Counted from the stretch's first letter, positions 51,931-62,668 are shown. The stretch is 64,000 nt of DNA from Paracerasibacillus soli (GCF_034006335.1 NZ_JAWDIQ010000002.1), one strand, 5' to 3'. The notes: generated from the sequence alone by a model not told the origin. Numbers and translations are program-made.

Positions 51931-52638
51931 TTATTTACATGCTGCAATAAACCCTTCAAAAATTTTTATAGAAGCTTGGTCTCCGACTGGCATCATATTT
52001 TCTGGATGCCATTGTAAGCCAAGGACAAAATGATGTTTCGTACTTTCAACCGCTTCAATAACGCCATCATTCGCTTCTCCACTTACTTGAAGTGGTGCAA
52101 CTACGTTTCGATTTGCTTGATGATGGCGACTATTAACTCGAAGTTTTTGACTACCAGTTAATCGGTGTAACAAACTTCCATCTGCTACATGAACAAAGTG
52201 TGAACCATGTCCCTGTGGCGCTTTTTGACTATGTTGTAATAGTTGCCTGTCTATTTGCGCATAAATATCTTGGTACATATCTCCACCAGCAGCAATATTT
52301 AAAATTTGACACCCTCGACAAACACCAAGAATTGGTTTATCTTGCTTCAACATTTCTTTAATAAGCGCCATTTCAAAAGCATCTCGCGTAGGAATGATTG
52401 TCCCCAGTTTTGGGTGTGGCTCTTCGTCAAAAAGTGTTGGGTCAATATCATACCCACCTGTTAGGTACAATCCATCCAATTTTTCAGCAATTGCATACAC
52501 ATCCGCTTCTGTCATAAAATGTGGTAGCATGACTGGCAGACCCCCAGCATGCATGATTGCCTTTACATTATCATTCGCAACCATGTAATACGATTCATCT
52601 ACTTCCATTGACGATGATATTCCGATAATTGGTTTCAA
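51931..52638 (-). CDS. gamma-glutamyl-gamma-aminobutyrate hydrolase-family protein
   Basis: About 235 residues. TTG 52638 gives the best distance to GGGGGAG; the upstream ATG at 52653 overlaps that signal. Class I glutamine-amidotransferase-like fold (peptidase C26): KPIIGISSS at the start, the nucleophile Cys in PILGVCRGCQILNIA and the His-Glu in LGLQWHPENM. Relatives cleave gamma-glutamyl amides, as PuuD does in putrescine breakdown, releasing glutamate. Probably transcribed with the asparaginase gene 108 bases upstream. Confidence 0.87.
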   Translation of the reverse strand: MKPIIGISSSMEVDESYYMVANDNVKAIMHAGGLPVMLPHFMTEADVYAIAEKLDGLYLTGGYDIDPTLFDEEPHPKLGTIIPTRDAFEMALIKEMLKQDKPILGVCRGCQILNIAAGGDMYQDIYAQIDRQLLQHSQKAPQGHGSHFVHVADGSLLHRLTGSQKLRVNSRHHQANRNVVAPLQVSGEANDGVIEAVESTKHHFVLGLQWHPENMMPVGDQASIKIFEGFIAACK

Positions 52639-52745
52639 CACACTCTCCCCCATCCATTTCAATTTTAAAAACTATTCGTAAAGTGAAGTGCTATTATTAC
52701 AGATGTACCTAGCATCGCTCCCCTACGATTTCACGATAAAACAGA

Positions 52746-53798
52746 TTACGATATCCCCCATGTATGCAATACCCCTTTTTCAATATGTAATGAGAAATGA
52801 GCTTGAATGGTGCCAATCGTTTCATCTCGTGCATTTTTAACTGGTGCTTCATGATAATGGGCTAACTTATCCCAGATGACATCATTTCCGATTTGTAATT
52901 GATGCAATACTTCCATCGTTGCAACAGTTGTTGCCCTCGCATTACCATCTGCAACTTTAATTGCGACACCAATTCCCGTTTCCTTATCCCCAAAACAATG
53001 CACACCTTCTGCACCACCTTTTGCAACAACTCTTCGATTAAAAGCTTGCATCAAATCCGTATCAAATTGTTTTGTACCCGCAACCATTTCCGGAAACATT
53101 GTCATCGCCTGACAAACACGGTGTAAGGATTTTTTCCGTTGGTCATTGTCAGTAAGCCAAACTTCCGGTTTCGCAAGTCTCGCATAAGCAAGTGCAACAT
53201 GCTCTAATGGCATACGATGTACAGGAACACCACAACCATCGACTGACATACCAATTGATTTACACTCAATATCGGCGACCTCCGCAATTACTTCTAATAT
53301 TTGTTGCTGATATGGATGATTTATTTCTCGATATGTCGCAATGTCAAATCCTTGTTTTTTACAACCAACAAGCATTCCACTATGTTTTCCAGAACAATTA
53401 CTATAAAGCGGATTTAATTGCTTTCCAGCACGGACTAATGCATCATAGCTTTTCATATCACGTGGCACATGGGTTCCGCATTGCAAATCATAAATTGTTA
53501 GTTGTAATTGATCTAATACATGTTGTACCGTTTCGCGATGAATCGGTTCTCCGATGTGACTTGCGCAAAATAGTGCTAACTCTTTTTCACTAAAATGAAA
53601 GCTATCCAATGCTCCTGATTCTACAATCGGCACGGCTTGAAAGGGCTTCATCGATGAACGAGCAAAGACTTGTTGCTTTGGATCCCCGTAATGAGCGAGT
53701 AAATCCCCTTCTGTATTTACGACCGCAACTGCAATTTCATGTGTACTTTCTAAATATTCACCACGGTAAACTTGAATGGGCTGCTTGCTACTAATCAA
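52746..53798 (-). CDS. asparaginase II-family amidohydrolase
   Basis: About 350 residues. TTG 53798 is chosen because GTAGGAGAGATAACA precedes it and because the shortened protein begins as the family does (ISSKQPIQVYRGEYLES). Characteristic blocks: ARSSMKPFQAVPIVESGA, FCASHIGEPIHRETV, CGTHVP, LYSNCSGKHSGML and the Ser/Lys-rich centre typical of the thermolabile-type rhizobial asparaginase II family. It deaminates asparagine or a related amide. Cytoplasmic, no signal peptide. Confidence 0.85.
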   Translation of the reverse strand: MISSKQPIQVYRGEYLESTHEIAVAVVNTEGDLLAHYGDPKQQVFARSSMKPFQAVPIVESGALDSFHFSEKELALFCASHIGEPIHRETVQHVLDQLQLTIYDLQCGTHVPRDMKSYDALVRAGKQLNPLYSNCSGKHSGMLVGCKKQGFDIATYREINHPYQQQILEVIAEVADIECKSIGMSVDGCGVPVHRMPLEHVALAYARLAKPEVWLTDNDQRKKSLHRVCQAMTMFPEMVAGTKQFDTDLMQAFNRRVVAKGGAEGVHCFGDKETGIGVAIKVADGNARATTVATMEVLHQLQIGNDVIWDKLAHYHEAPVKNARDETIGTIQAHFSLHIEKGVLHTWGIS

Positions 53799-54147
53799 TG
53801 TTATCTCTCCTACATTGTCACAGTTTTTCATCGGAAAACTTTCATGCAATTTTCAGATAAATAAATCGTAACATAATCAAAATTCATTGTCATTTCTAAA
53901 TAATCATTTTCTATTACAATCCGATAACTCCCATCTGTTACACTACAAAAATGATTTGTATTAATACAGATGAGGTTGCTATAAAACCCTATAGAATCAA
54001 TAGATTACCGGAAACAAATTGCACATTCATAAATTTGTTACATTTAAATCATGTTATTTATCTTCGCTGTGTTATACTAATGTTAGAGTAATTGTTCAGC
54101 ATTTCACAAACTTACTCGAAGATCATTTAATATTAGGAGGTATTCCA
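53799..54147 (+). promoter_or_regulatory. pflB upstream region
   Basis: CATCTGT (about 53933) and ACAGATG (about 53968) form a spaced inverted repeat; TATACTAATG-like sequence near 54072 may be the promoter. No gene seen. Confidence 0.35.
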
Positions 54148-56390
54148 ATGTTAAAGAAACAACAAGCTTGGGCAGACTTTCGCAGTGGTAAATGGCAATC
54201 AGAAATTGATGTACGAGACTTTATTATGAAGAACTTTAATCCCTATGTAGGGGACGAATCATTTTTAGCTGAACCAACGGAAGCAACCCGTGAACTTTGG
54301 GATGAAGTAATGGAACTATCCAAACAAGAACGTGAAAATGGTGGCGTTCTTGATATGGATACAAAAATTGTTTCAACAATTACCTCACATGGACCAGGAT
54401 ACTTAGACAAAGAAAAGGAAAAAGTTGTCGGTTTTCAAACTGATAAACCTTTTAAACGTTCTCTTCAACCATTCGGCGGTATTCGCATGGCGGTAAACGC
54501 TTGTCATGCATATGGCTATGAAGTAGATAAAGAAGTAGAACATACCTTTACTGCATATCGCAAAACACATAACCAAGGTGTATTTGATGCATATACACCT
54601 GAAATGAGATTAGCTAGAAAAGCAGGTATTATTACTGGTTTACCTGATGCTTATGGTCGTGGACGAATTATCGGCGACTACCGTAGAGTTGCTTTATATG
54701 GTGTCGATCGCCTTATTGCAGACAAAAAAATGCAATTAGAAATTACTGGTGGAAACGGTGTCATGTTAGAAAACGTGATACGTGATCGCGAAGAAATCAC
54801 GGAACAAATTCGCGCACTTCATGAATTAAAAGAAATGGCCATGTCTTACGGCTTCGATATTTCTAAACCAGCAACAAATGCACATGAAGCATTTCAATGG
54901 CTCTATTTTGCTTACCTTGCAGCCATCAAAGAACAAAATGGAGCAGCGATGAGTCTTGGACGTGTATCTACTTTTTTAGATATTTATATCGAAAGAGATT
55001 TACAAAACGCCCTTTTAACAGAAGCAGAAGCGCAAGAATTGGTTGACCATTTTGTTATGAAACTTCGTTTAGTTAAATTTGCACGGACGCCAATTATAAT
55101 GAATTGTTTAGCGGCGATCCAACTTGGGTAACAGAATCAATTGCCGGAATGACAACAGATGGCACACCACTTGTAACGAAAAACTCATTTCGCTTCTTGC
55201 ATACTTTAACAAATTTAGGTCCTGCTCCTGAGCCAAACTTAACTGTACTTTGGTCGGAGCATCTACCAGATAAATTCAAACGTTATTGTGCGAATGTTTC
55301 AATTGAAACAAGTTCCATTCAATATGAAAACGATGATATTATGCGTGATATTTATGGTGATGATTACGGAATTGCCTGCTGTGTATCTGCCATGACGATT
55401 GGTAAACAAATGCAATTCTTTGGAGCACGAGCAAATTTAGCAAAAGGTCTCTTGTATGCGATTAATGGTGGGGTTGATGAAAAGTTACTTATTCAAGTTG
55501 GACCTAAATATGCACCAATTACTTCTGAATATCTAGATTATGATGAAGTCATGGAAAAATATGATACAGTCCTAGATTGGCTTGCAGGACTTTATGTTCA
55601 TACATTAAACGTTATCCATTTCATGCATGATAAATATAGTTATGAACGAATTGAAATGGCATTACATGACCAAACAATTTTACGTACAATGGCTTGTGGT
55701 ATTGCTGGATTATCGGTAGTTGCTGACTCACTTAGTGCCATCAAGCATGCAAAAGTAAAAGCAATTCGTGATGAAAATGGCTATGCCGTTGACTTTGCAA
55801 TCGAAGGAGATTTTCCTAAGTACGGCAACAATGACGATAAAGTTGATGAAATTGCGGTAGATATCGTGAAAAACTTTATGAATAAAGTAAAGAAACATCC
55901 AACATATCGTGATGCTGTTCCAACACAATCTGTCTTAACGATTACATCGAATGTTGTTTATGGAAAGAAAACAGGTAACACACCAGACGGTCGTAAAGCC
56001 GGCGAACCATTCGCTCCAGGTGCAAACCCAATGCATGGTCGTGACAAAAAAGGTGCGCTAGCTTCATTAAGTTCCGTAGCAAAATTACCATATGATTATG
56101 CACTAGATGGTATTAGTAACACATTTTCAATTGTGCCGAAAGCGCTTGGTCGCGATGAAGATGATCGTAAAGTTAACCTTGCTGGCTTATTGGATGGATA
56201 TATGATTAAAGGTGGGCACCATTTAAATATTAACGTCTTTAATCGGGAAACATTAATTGACGCGATGAATCATCCAGAAGAATATCCACAACTAACAATT
56301 CGTGTTTCAGGTTATGCCGTTAACTTTATTAAACTTACAAGAGAACAACAAATTGATGTCATTAATCGCACATTCCATGAAAGTCGGTAA
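54148..56390 (+). CDS. pflB: formate acetyltransferase (pyruvate formate-lyase), one frameshift
   Basis: About 747 residues, the usual size. ATG 54148 has TTAGGAGGTATTCCA before it; the longer frame from 54019 is not used. Converts pyruvate and CoA to acetyl-CoA and formate without oxygen. Active-site Cys pair in YGIACCVSAMTIG, glycyl radical site in IRVSGYAVNFIKL near the C-terminus, GKKTGNTPDGRKAGEPFAPG in between. A missing G near 55095 breaks the frame (ARTPDYNELFSGDP when restored), surely a read error in such a conserved gene. Followed by a terminator, so pflA is transcribed separately or by read-through. Confidence 0.95.
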
Positions 56391-56429
56391 TGATTAAAGA
56401 CTTTACAGATTCATTTTAATGATGTGAAT

Positions 56430-56474
56430 AAAGGATATGAACAATACACTTTCTAAACTGTCCATATCCTTTTC
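56430..56474 (+). terminator. terminator after pflB
   Basis: AAAGGATATG pairs with CATATCCTTT over a 23-base loop, followed by T-rich sequence. Confidence 0.75.
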
Positions 56475-56547
56475 ACAAAAATCATCTTTTCAATAACCTT
56501 AACGCAGTTGACCCAAACTGTTCAGTAGTGAAAACTTGCCTTACTAA

Positions 56548-56850
56548 TATCGCTCCGGAAAAACACTGCGCTTTCCGCGGGCGGCTGATGAGCCTCGGGC
56601 CAACAGGACGTTGGTCATGAAGGCGTAGCGACAGGACGTCGCGTTCTTAGCCTTCCATCCCTATGACGCACTGCGGGGTCTCACCTAGGCCGAGCGAAGA
56701 ACACGACGTTCTAGTGTCGGCATTGGTCACAGGACGTGACCGATCTTAGCCGACCTCCCGCAGGACAAGGAATGCTTCGGCAGCATGACATCGTACGAGG
56801 AAAAGACGTTTTATCTTTTTCGAGTCTCCGTGTTTTTCCTCCGCTGGTGT
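56548..56850 (+). repeat. GC-rich hairpin-array repeat, copy 1
   Basis: A block much richer in GC than its surroundings. Ends GGAAAAACAC (about 56556) and GTGTTTTTCC (about 56830) pair. Inside are four hairpins with a common AGGAC-type loop: CCAACaggacGTTGG (56600), GCGACaggacGTCGC (56628), AGAACacgacGTTCT (56698) and GGTCACaggacGTGACC (56725). Two have TCTTAGCC on the 3' side. No open reading frame of merit. Confidence 0.75.
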
Positions 56851-56959
56851 AGGTATCTTTATCCAGAGCTGATTTTTTACTAGTTTATTGAATGGCATAG
56901 TTAAGAGCTGAAAATCTATTCCCCGTAGTGTAGTTTTTCGTAATAAGACTTACAAAGAT

Positions 56960-57290
56960 TGACTCGCATAATCACGGCGGTTGTTTGGAGCGGAGGACCG
57001 TTGACTCCTCAAAAATGCAAAGACCGCATTTTATCGTGCGATGTTTTGCTATCGTAGATTTCCTTGTCCTGCGGGAAAAGCAACAGCTGAAAATCCCACA
57101 GGAATAAATTTAAGGAGGGCCGACTAAATCCGGCCTTTGCGGCCAACGTCGGCATACCCCAATGTTGGGCAAGGCAGGTTAATTTCGCAACGTCCTGTTG
57201 CAACACCTGCACTAGTACTTCCTGTACGTCGGAAGTTGAAGCGTTGCCCGCGGAAAGCAACGGTCCGTAGCGGAAAACAACCTAGCACGT
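56960..57290 (-). repeat. GC-rich hairpin-array repeat, copy 2, inverted
   Basis: Inverted, diverged copy of the 56548-56850 repeat. Shared parts on the minus strand include CTTTCCGCGGGC, GCAACAGGACGTTGC and CCCGCAGGACAAGGAA. Frames at 57009-57322 lie within it and are not genes. It sits between the pflB terminator and pflA. Confidence 0.7.
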
Positions 57291-57414
57291 TACGAGACAG
57301 TTTGGTTTTATTATTCATTTAATGAATAGTATACGAAAGAATTTTTTTATCACGATACTCAAGTAAATAAAACACCCTAACCAAAGTAACTTTGAAATTC
57401 GAGGAGGTATTACA

Positions 57415-58140
57415 ATGATTGGTCGCGTTCATTCAATCGAAACATGTGGTACATTAGACGGTCCTGGTATTCGCTATATTGTGTTTTTACAAGGTTGCCC
57501 CCTACGTTGTCAATTTTGTCATAACCCAGATACATGGAAAATGGGCGATGGAAAACAAATGACAGTTGAAGAAATAGTTTCAGATATTAAATCATACCTC
57601 CCCTTTTTCAAAGCAACAAATGGCGGGGTAACCGTTAGTGGCGGAGAACCGCTCTTACAAATTAAGTTTCTAATTGCTCTATTTAAGGAACTAAAAAAGC
57701 TTGGTGTTCATACGGCGATTGACACAGCTGGAGGATGTTTCTCCCACTCTCCTACATTTTTAAATAACTTGGATGAACTACTTACACTAACTGATTTAGT
57801 TTTATTAGATTTAAAACAAATAGATTCCGCGAAGCACAAAGTATTAACTGGTATGCGCAATGATCATATTTTAGAGTTTGCTCGTTATTTATCTGACAAA
57901 AAAGTGCCAATGTGGATTCGCCACGTACTTGTTCCTGGTGGTTCTGATAATGATGCAGATTTAGAAAACCTTTCTACATTTATCAAAACATTAGATGCCG
58001 TGGAAAAAGTGGAAGTTCTCCCTTACCACAAACTCGGTGTATATAAGTGGGAAGCATTGGGTTATGCATACCCACTTCAGGGTATAGAACCACCTACAGA
58101 AGAACGTGTACAAAATGCAATGCAAATTTTAGGTTGTTAG
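57415..58140 (+). CDS. pflA: pyruvate formate-lyase activating enzyme
   Basis: 241 residues with start ATG 57415 behind GAGGAGGTATTACA. Radical SAM protein: the [4Fe-4S] cluster motif CxxxCxxC is in GCPLRCQFCHNPDTW (about residue 24-38), with the SAM-binding GGVTVSGGEPLLQ and DTAGG following. It generates the glycyl radical on PflB by abstracting hydrogen. Normal length. Its distance of 1 kb from pflB, created by the repeat pair, is unusual since the two genes are generally adjacent. Confidence 0.96.
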   Translation: MIGRVHSIETCGTLDGPGIRYIVFLQGCPLRCQFCHNPDTWKMGDGKQMTVEEIVSDIKSYLPFFKATNGGVTVSGGEPLLQIKFLIALFKELKKLGVHTAIDTAGGCFSHSPTFLNNLDELLTLTDLVLLDLKQIDSAKHKVLTGMRNDHILEFARYLSDKKVPMWIRHVLVPGGSDNDADLENLSTFIKTLDAVEKVEVLPYHKLGVYKWEALGYAYPLQGIEPPTEERVQNAMQILGC

Positions 58141-58153
58141 TTTTAGTATGACA

Positions 58154-58177
58154 GAGGCAGGGGTCAGACCCTGCCTC
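58154..58177 (+). terminator. hairpin after pflA
   Basis: Perfect 9-bp stem GAGGCAGGG / CCCTGCCTC with a six-base loop, 14 bases after the stop; lacks a T-run. Confidence 0.6.
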
Positions 58178-58224
58178 AGTAGCCTTCTCCCTCCTCTTCC
58201 ATCCTCACAAAAAAAACTTAACAT

Positions 58225-58345
58225 TTTGTTCACATTTTCACATGTCGCGTCATCGTTGATTTGACGCGATTTATTTGCCTGTTCAATAATACGTCATGGA
58301 ATCTTCAACTTTTTGTAACACTTTGTGAAAAACATAACAAGATTG
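58225..58345 (+). promoter_or_regulatory. cydA control region with Rex-like sites
   Basis: TTGTTCACATTTTCACA (58227) and TTTGTGAAAAACATAACAA (58322) resemble the Rex redox-repressor operator (TTGTGAA-N4-TTCACAA), each with one good half. Between them lies a perfect 8-bp inverted repeat TCGCGTCA / TGACGCGA (58245-58269). Expected to couple cyd expression to NADH level and oxygen. Confidence 0.55.
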
Positions 58346-58529
58346 TCGTATATAATATTAAGTAAGAATTATTATTAATTAAGTATAACATTTTGGAATT
58401 CACCTTTATCTTTAGGCATTCCAACATATGCATAGTGTTTATGTTATCAATATAAACGAGCTATTTTTAAATAACTTGTTTCATTATAAATCTTAAAGGA
58501 TAAACCTTTGTAAAAGGAGAGGTCACGAT

Positions 58530-59930
58530 ATGGATCCACTTTGGATAGCTAGATTGCAATTTGCTTCAACAACTATTTTTCACTACTTTTTTGTTCCTGT
58601 TTCCATTGGCTTAGCGTTCATTATTGCAATCATGCAAACAATTTACGTCAAAAAAGGCGATGAAATGTATAAACGCATGACAAAATTCTTTGGACACCTG
58701 TTCTTAATAAACTTCGCAGTTGGCGTGGTAACTGGTATTCTTCAAGAATTTCAATTCGGTATGAACTGGTCAACTTATTCCCGTTTTGTAGGGGATGTCT
58801 TTGGACCATCGCTTGCTATTGAAGGCTTACTTGCTTTCTTTATGGAATCAACTTTTATCGGACTTTGGGTATTCGGCTGGGACCGTTTATCTAAACGTGT
58901 TCACTTAATATCGATTTGGCTCGTATCGATTGGTACGATGTTATCAGCATTTTGGATATTATCCGCTAACTCATTTATGCAAGCCCCTGTTGGCTATGAA
59001 ATTGCCGCAGATGGCCGTGCTCAAATGAATGACTTTTTTGCGATTATTAAAAACCCGCAATTATGGGTACAATTCCCACACGTTCTAGTTGCAGCTCTTG
59101 CAACAGGGGCATTTTTAGTTGCTGGGATTAGCGCCTGGAAAATAGGGAAGAAGCACGATATTACGTTATTTAAAAAGTCATTTAAAATTGCCGTCATTGT
59201 TGCTGCAGTGTCTTCTTTATGTCTAATTATTACCGGACACCGTGAAGCACAACACTTAATTGAAACACAACCAATGAAACTTGCTGCAGCTGAAGCACTA
59301 TGGGAAACAGCTGATCCAGCACCATTTACGGCCATTGCCCATATTGACACAGAAAACCAAGAAAATAAATTTGCTTTAGATGTACCATATGCATTAAGTT
59401 TTCTTTCATATAATAAATTCACTGGTCAAGTAAAAGGCCTACTCGATTTACAGAAAGAATATACTGCAAAATATGGCCCTGGTGACTATATTCCACCTGT
59501 TAAAACAACATTTTGGAGTTTTCGCACGATGGTGTTAAGTGCAGTTTTCATGGTTCTTCTCTCTTTATATGGTTGGATACAAACACGTAAAGATAAATTA
59601 GCCTCAAGTCCAAAATATTTAAAATTAATGCTTTGGGGCATGTCTCTACCGTTTATCGGCAATACTGCAGGATGGATTATGACAGAAATGGGTCGGCAAC
59701 CGTGGGTTGTATTTGGTGTAATGAAAACAGAGGATGCAGTATCACCTTCTGTTACAGCAAATGAAGTACTATTTTCATTCATTTCCTTTACACTAATTTA
59801 TGCCGTTTTAGCAGCTGTATCCATTTATTTATTTGTTCGTTTTATTAAAAAGAACGATCAGGGAGATAAAAAGGAAACAATCTCTACTGACCCGTTTGAC
59901 AAGGAGGTAACCGAAGTTGTCCCTTCATGA
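58530..59930 (+). CDS. cydA: cytochrome bd ubiquinol oxidase subunit I
   Basis: 466 residues, same as the short-Q-loop Firmicute form. Start ATG 58530 behind AAAGGAGAGGTCACGAT. It carries heme ligands His in RLQFASTTIFHYFFVP (His near residue 19) and further ligands in the membrane core (GHLFLINFAVGVVTGILQEF, the Glu in AIEGLLAFFMESTF), the quinol loop, and the conserved GRQPWVVFGVMKTEDAVS near the C-terminus. Reduces oxygen to water with menaquinol at low oxygen. Overlaps cydB by 14 bases. Confidence 0.96.
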   Translation: MDPLWIARLQFASTTIFHYFFVPVSIGLAFIIAIMQTIYVKKGDEMYKRMTKFFGHLFLINFAVGVVTGILQEFQFGMNWSTYSRFVGDVFGPSLAIEGLLAFFMESTFIGLWVFGWDRLSKRVHLISIWLVSIGTMLSAFWILSANSFMQAPVGYEIAADGRAQMNDFFAIIKNPQLWVQFPHVLVAALATGAFLVAGISAWKIGKKHDITLFKKSFKIAVIVAAVSSLCLIITGHREAQHLIETQPMKLAAAEALWETADPAPFTAIAHIDTENQENKFALDVPYALSFLSYNKFTGQVKGLLDLQKEYTAKYGPGDYIPPVKTTFWSFRTMVLSAVFMVLLSLYGWIQTRKDKLASSPKYLKLMLWGMSLPFIGNTAGWIMTEMGRQPWVVFGVMKTEDAVSPSVTANEVLFSFISFTLIYAVLAAVSIYLFVRFIKKNDQGDKKETISTDPFDKEVTEVVPS

Positions 59931-60933
59931 GTTATGGTTTTTATTAATTGCTATTTTGTTTGCGGGCTTTTTTATACTAGAAGGATTTGATTTTGGTGTT
60001 GGTACGGTCGCGCGCTTTCTAGGTAAAAATGACCAGGAAAAACGTGTTTATATTAATACAATTGGACCTGTGTGGGATGCAAATGAAGTATGGCTAATCA
60101 CTGCAGGTGGTGCGATGTTTGCAGCATTTCCACATTGGTACGCTACCATGTTTAGTGGCTTTTACATCCCACTAGTGTTTATGTTACTTGCACTTATTTT
60201 ACGTGGAGTGGCCTTTGAATTCCGCGGCAAAGTGGATCATCCGAAATGGAGAAATCTTTGGGATTGGGCGTTATTTATCGGTAGTCTTCTCCCCCCTGTT
60301 TTATGGGGAGTTGTTATCGCCAACTTTATGACAGGAATGCCAATCAACGCCGATAAAGAAATGGTTGGTGGCTTCTTACAGTTCCTTCATCCATTTGCAT
60401 TACTTGGTGGTGTGATGTTTTTACTTGTTTGTATCGTTCATGGTCTCCAGTTTATTACATTAAAAACAGAAGGAGAATTACAAGAGCGTGCCAGAGTCCT
60501 TGCTAAAAGATTAGCACCCGTTACGTTAATTGCCGTATTGGCATTTGCGATTATCGGTTTAATCAAAACAGATATTTTTACAAATCATGGAAATATGTGG
60601 ATTGCGCTACCTATTTTAACATGGCTCGCATTATTAGCAGGTAGTATACTAAATGTGAAAAAAGCCGATGGTTGGGCATTTACGATGACAACTTTGACAA
60701 TCTTATTTTTAAGTGCAAGTCTTTTCATCGGCATGTTCCCGAGAGTGATGATTAGTTCATTATCAGATGCGTATAGTTTAACCATCTATAATGCCGCATC
60801 TGGACCATACACATTAAAAGTAATGAGTTATGCAGCATTGACATTGTTACCGTTTGTCCTGGGCTATCAAGGGTGGAGTTATTATGTATTTCGTAACCGT
60901 GTTAAAAAGAAAGACCATCATCTCACATACTAA
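59917..60933 (+). CDS. cydB: cytochrome bd ubiquinol oxidase subunit II
   Basis: 338 residues, the B. subtilis length. TTG start at 59917, with AAGGAGG nine bases upstream inside the end of cydA. Eight to nine membrane helices; conserved FFILEGFDFGVGTVARFLG near the start, GPVWDANEVWLITAGGAMFAA and LRGVAFEFRGKVD. Partner of CydA. Its stop overlaps the cydD start by one base. Confidence 0.96.
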   Translation: MSLHELWFLLIAILFAGFFILEGFDFGVGTVARFLGKNDQEKRVYINTIGPVWDANEVWLITAGGAMFAAFPHWYATMFSGFYIPLVFMLLALILRGVAFEFRGKVDHPKWRNLWDWALFIGSLLPPVLWGVVIANFMTGMPINADKEMVGGFLQFLHPFALLGGVMFLLVCIVHGLQFITLKTEGELQERARVLAKRLAPVTLIAVLAFAIIGLIKTDIFTNHGNMWIALPILTWLALLAGSILNVKKADGWAFTMTTLTILFLSASLFIGMFPRVMISSLSDAYSLTIYNAASGPYTLKVMSYAALTLLPFVLGYQGWSYYVFRNRVKKKDHHLTY

Positions 60934-62665
60934 TGAATAATCGACCAAAATTACCATCCTTCCCAGGGAGTAACATTGTTTATATTGGTTTAGCTTGTTT
61001 GACATTATTAGAAACAATCACTACCATTGCCCAAGCAGTTTTTTTAGCTCGGGCAATTACTTTTTTATTTCAAGGAGAAACAATAACAGCCGTTCTTTCG
61101 GATATTTGTTATTTCATTATCGTATTTGTATTACGACATTTGTTTTCCTTAATAAAAGATAAATGGATTGAGAGCTTTGCTGAAAAAATTGGTAACGAAA
61201 AACGGCAAGTGCTAGTGGAAACATATTTTAAACAAGGTCGCTCCTTTACGCAAAACTTTGGTACAGGGCGCCTGGTCACACTTGCAATAGAGGGTATCGA
61301 CCAATTTAAACAGTATGTCATCATTGCGGTACCACGGATGATTCGTACGTTAATTATCCCAACACTACTCGTCATCTATATTTTTACGATTGATAAAGTG
61401 TCAGCCGTTATTTTAGTTGTCACCGTACCGATTATTGTTGTTTTTATGATTTTACTCGGGATGGCAGCACAAAAAATGGCAAATAGCCAATATGAAACAT
61501 ACCGAATTTTATCTAACCATTTCGTTGATTCTCTTAAAGGTTTAGAATCATTAACGTATTTAGGTCGAAGTAAGCAACATGAGAAAAAAATTGATAAGGT
61601 TAGCGATCAATATCGTCGTGCTACAAATCGGACATTACGTGTCGCTTTTTTATCGTCATTTGCGCTTGATTTCTTTACAAGTCTTTCGATTGCCTTTGTT
61701 GCTGTAGGACTTGGATTTCGCCTCATTGACGGTCATATCGATTTACTACCAGCCTTAACAATTTTAATTTTAGCACCAGAATATTCTTACCTATTCGCCA
61801 ACTCGGGAAAGACTTTCATGCTACATTAGATGGGCAAGTCGCGATGGAAGAAATAGAAAAAATCATTATTGAAAATCATAATTACCCAATAGATCCTGTA
61901 CAAATTCATTGGAATTCTAACCGAACATTGCAAATTGAAAATATATCTGTCCATATAGATGAACAAACATTATTGCAAAATATTACGTTCTCAACAACAG
62001 GTAATCGTATTATCGGTATTGTTGGACCTAGTGGTGCAGGTAAATCAACACTTATTCATGTTTTAGCAGGATTCCTTCATCCAAACCAGGGCACAATGAA
62101 GATTCATACTGATGATAAAAATGTCATTACTTTGGCATCACTAAAAAATGAAAGTTGGCTAGAAAATATTGGTTATATCCCACAGCATCCATATATTTTC
62201 CCAACTTCACTCGCTAATAATATTCGTTTTTACATGCCCGATGCTACGGATGATATTGTAAACGATGTTGTAAAAAAAATTGGGCTTACTGATTTTGTCG
62301 CTTCTTTACCAAACGGAATACATGAGCCTATTGGCGAAGGTGGGCGTACATTAAGTGGTGGTCAAGAACAGCGTATCGCCATGGCACGCGTCTTATTAAG
62401 TAACAAACCTATCTTGCTACTAGACGAACCAACTGCTCATTTAGATATTGAAACTGAATATGAAATCAAACAAGTAATGCTTGAAATTTTCAAAGATAAA
62501 TTAGTCTTTTTGGCAACACACCGCACACACTGGATGAAAGATATGGATCATATTCTAATGCTCGATCATGGCCATGTTGCTGCACAAGGTACGCACCATG
62601 ACTTAATGGCCAAAAAAGGTGTGTACTACAAATTCATTTTAAACGAACATGTCGAAAGGATGTGA
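60933..62665 (+). CDS. cydD: thiol reductant ABC exporter subunit CydD, one frameshift
   Basis: About 577 residues. Start ATG 60933 overlaps the cydB stop (translational coupling). Six membrane helices, then after a missing T near 61785 (EYFLPIRQLGKDFHA when restored) the ATPase: Walker A GPSGAGKST, Q-loop IPQHPYIFP, signature LSGGQEQRIAMARVLL, Walker B PILLLDEPTAHLD, switch His in LATHR. With CydC it exports cysteine or glutathione needed for cytochrome bd assembly. Confidence 0.92.
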
Positions 62666-62668
62666 TGG

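Noticed and set aside
57009..57322. Several short frames on both strands
   Set aside because: They fall inside the hairpin repeat, overlap one another and lack start signals.
58154..58177. A second copy of the AGGAC hairpin element
   Set aside because: The stem is strong but the loop differs (GTCAGA) and no neighbouring stems follow.
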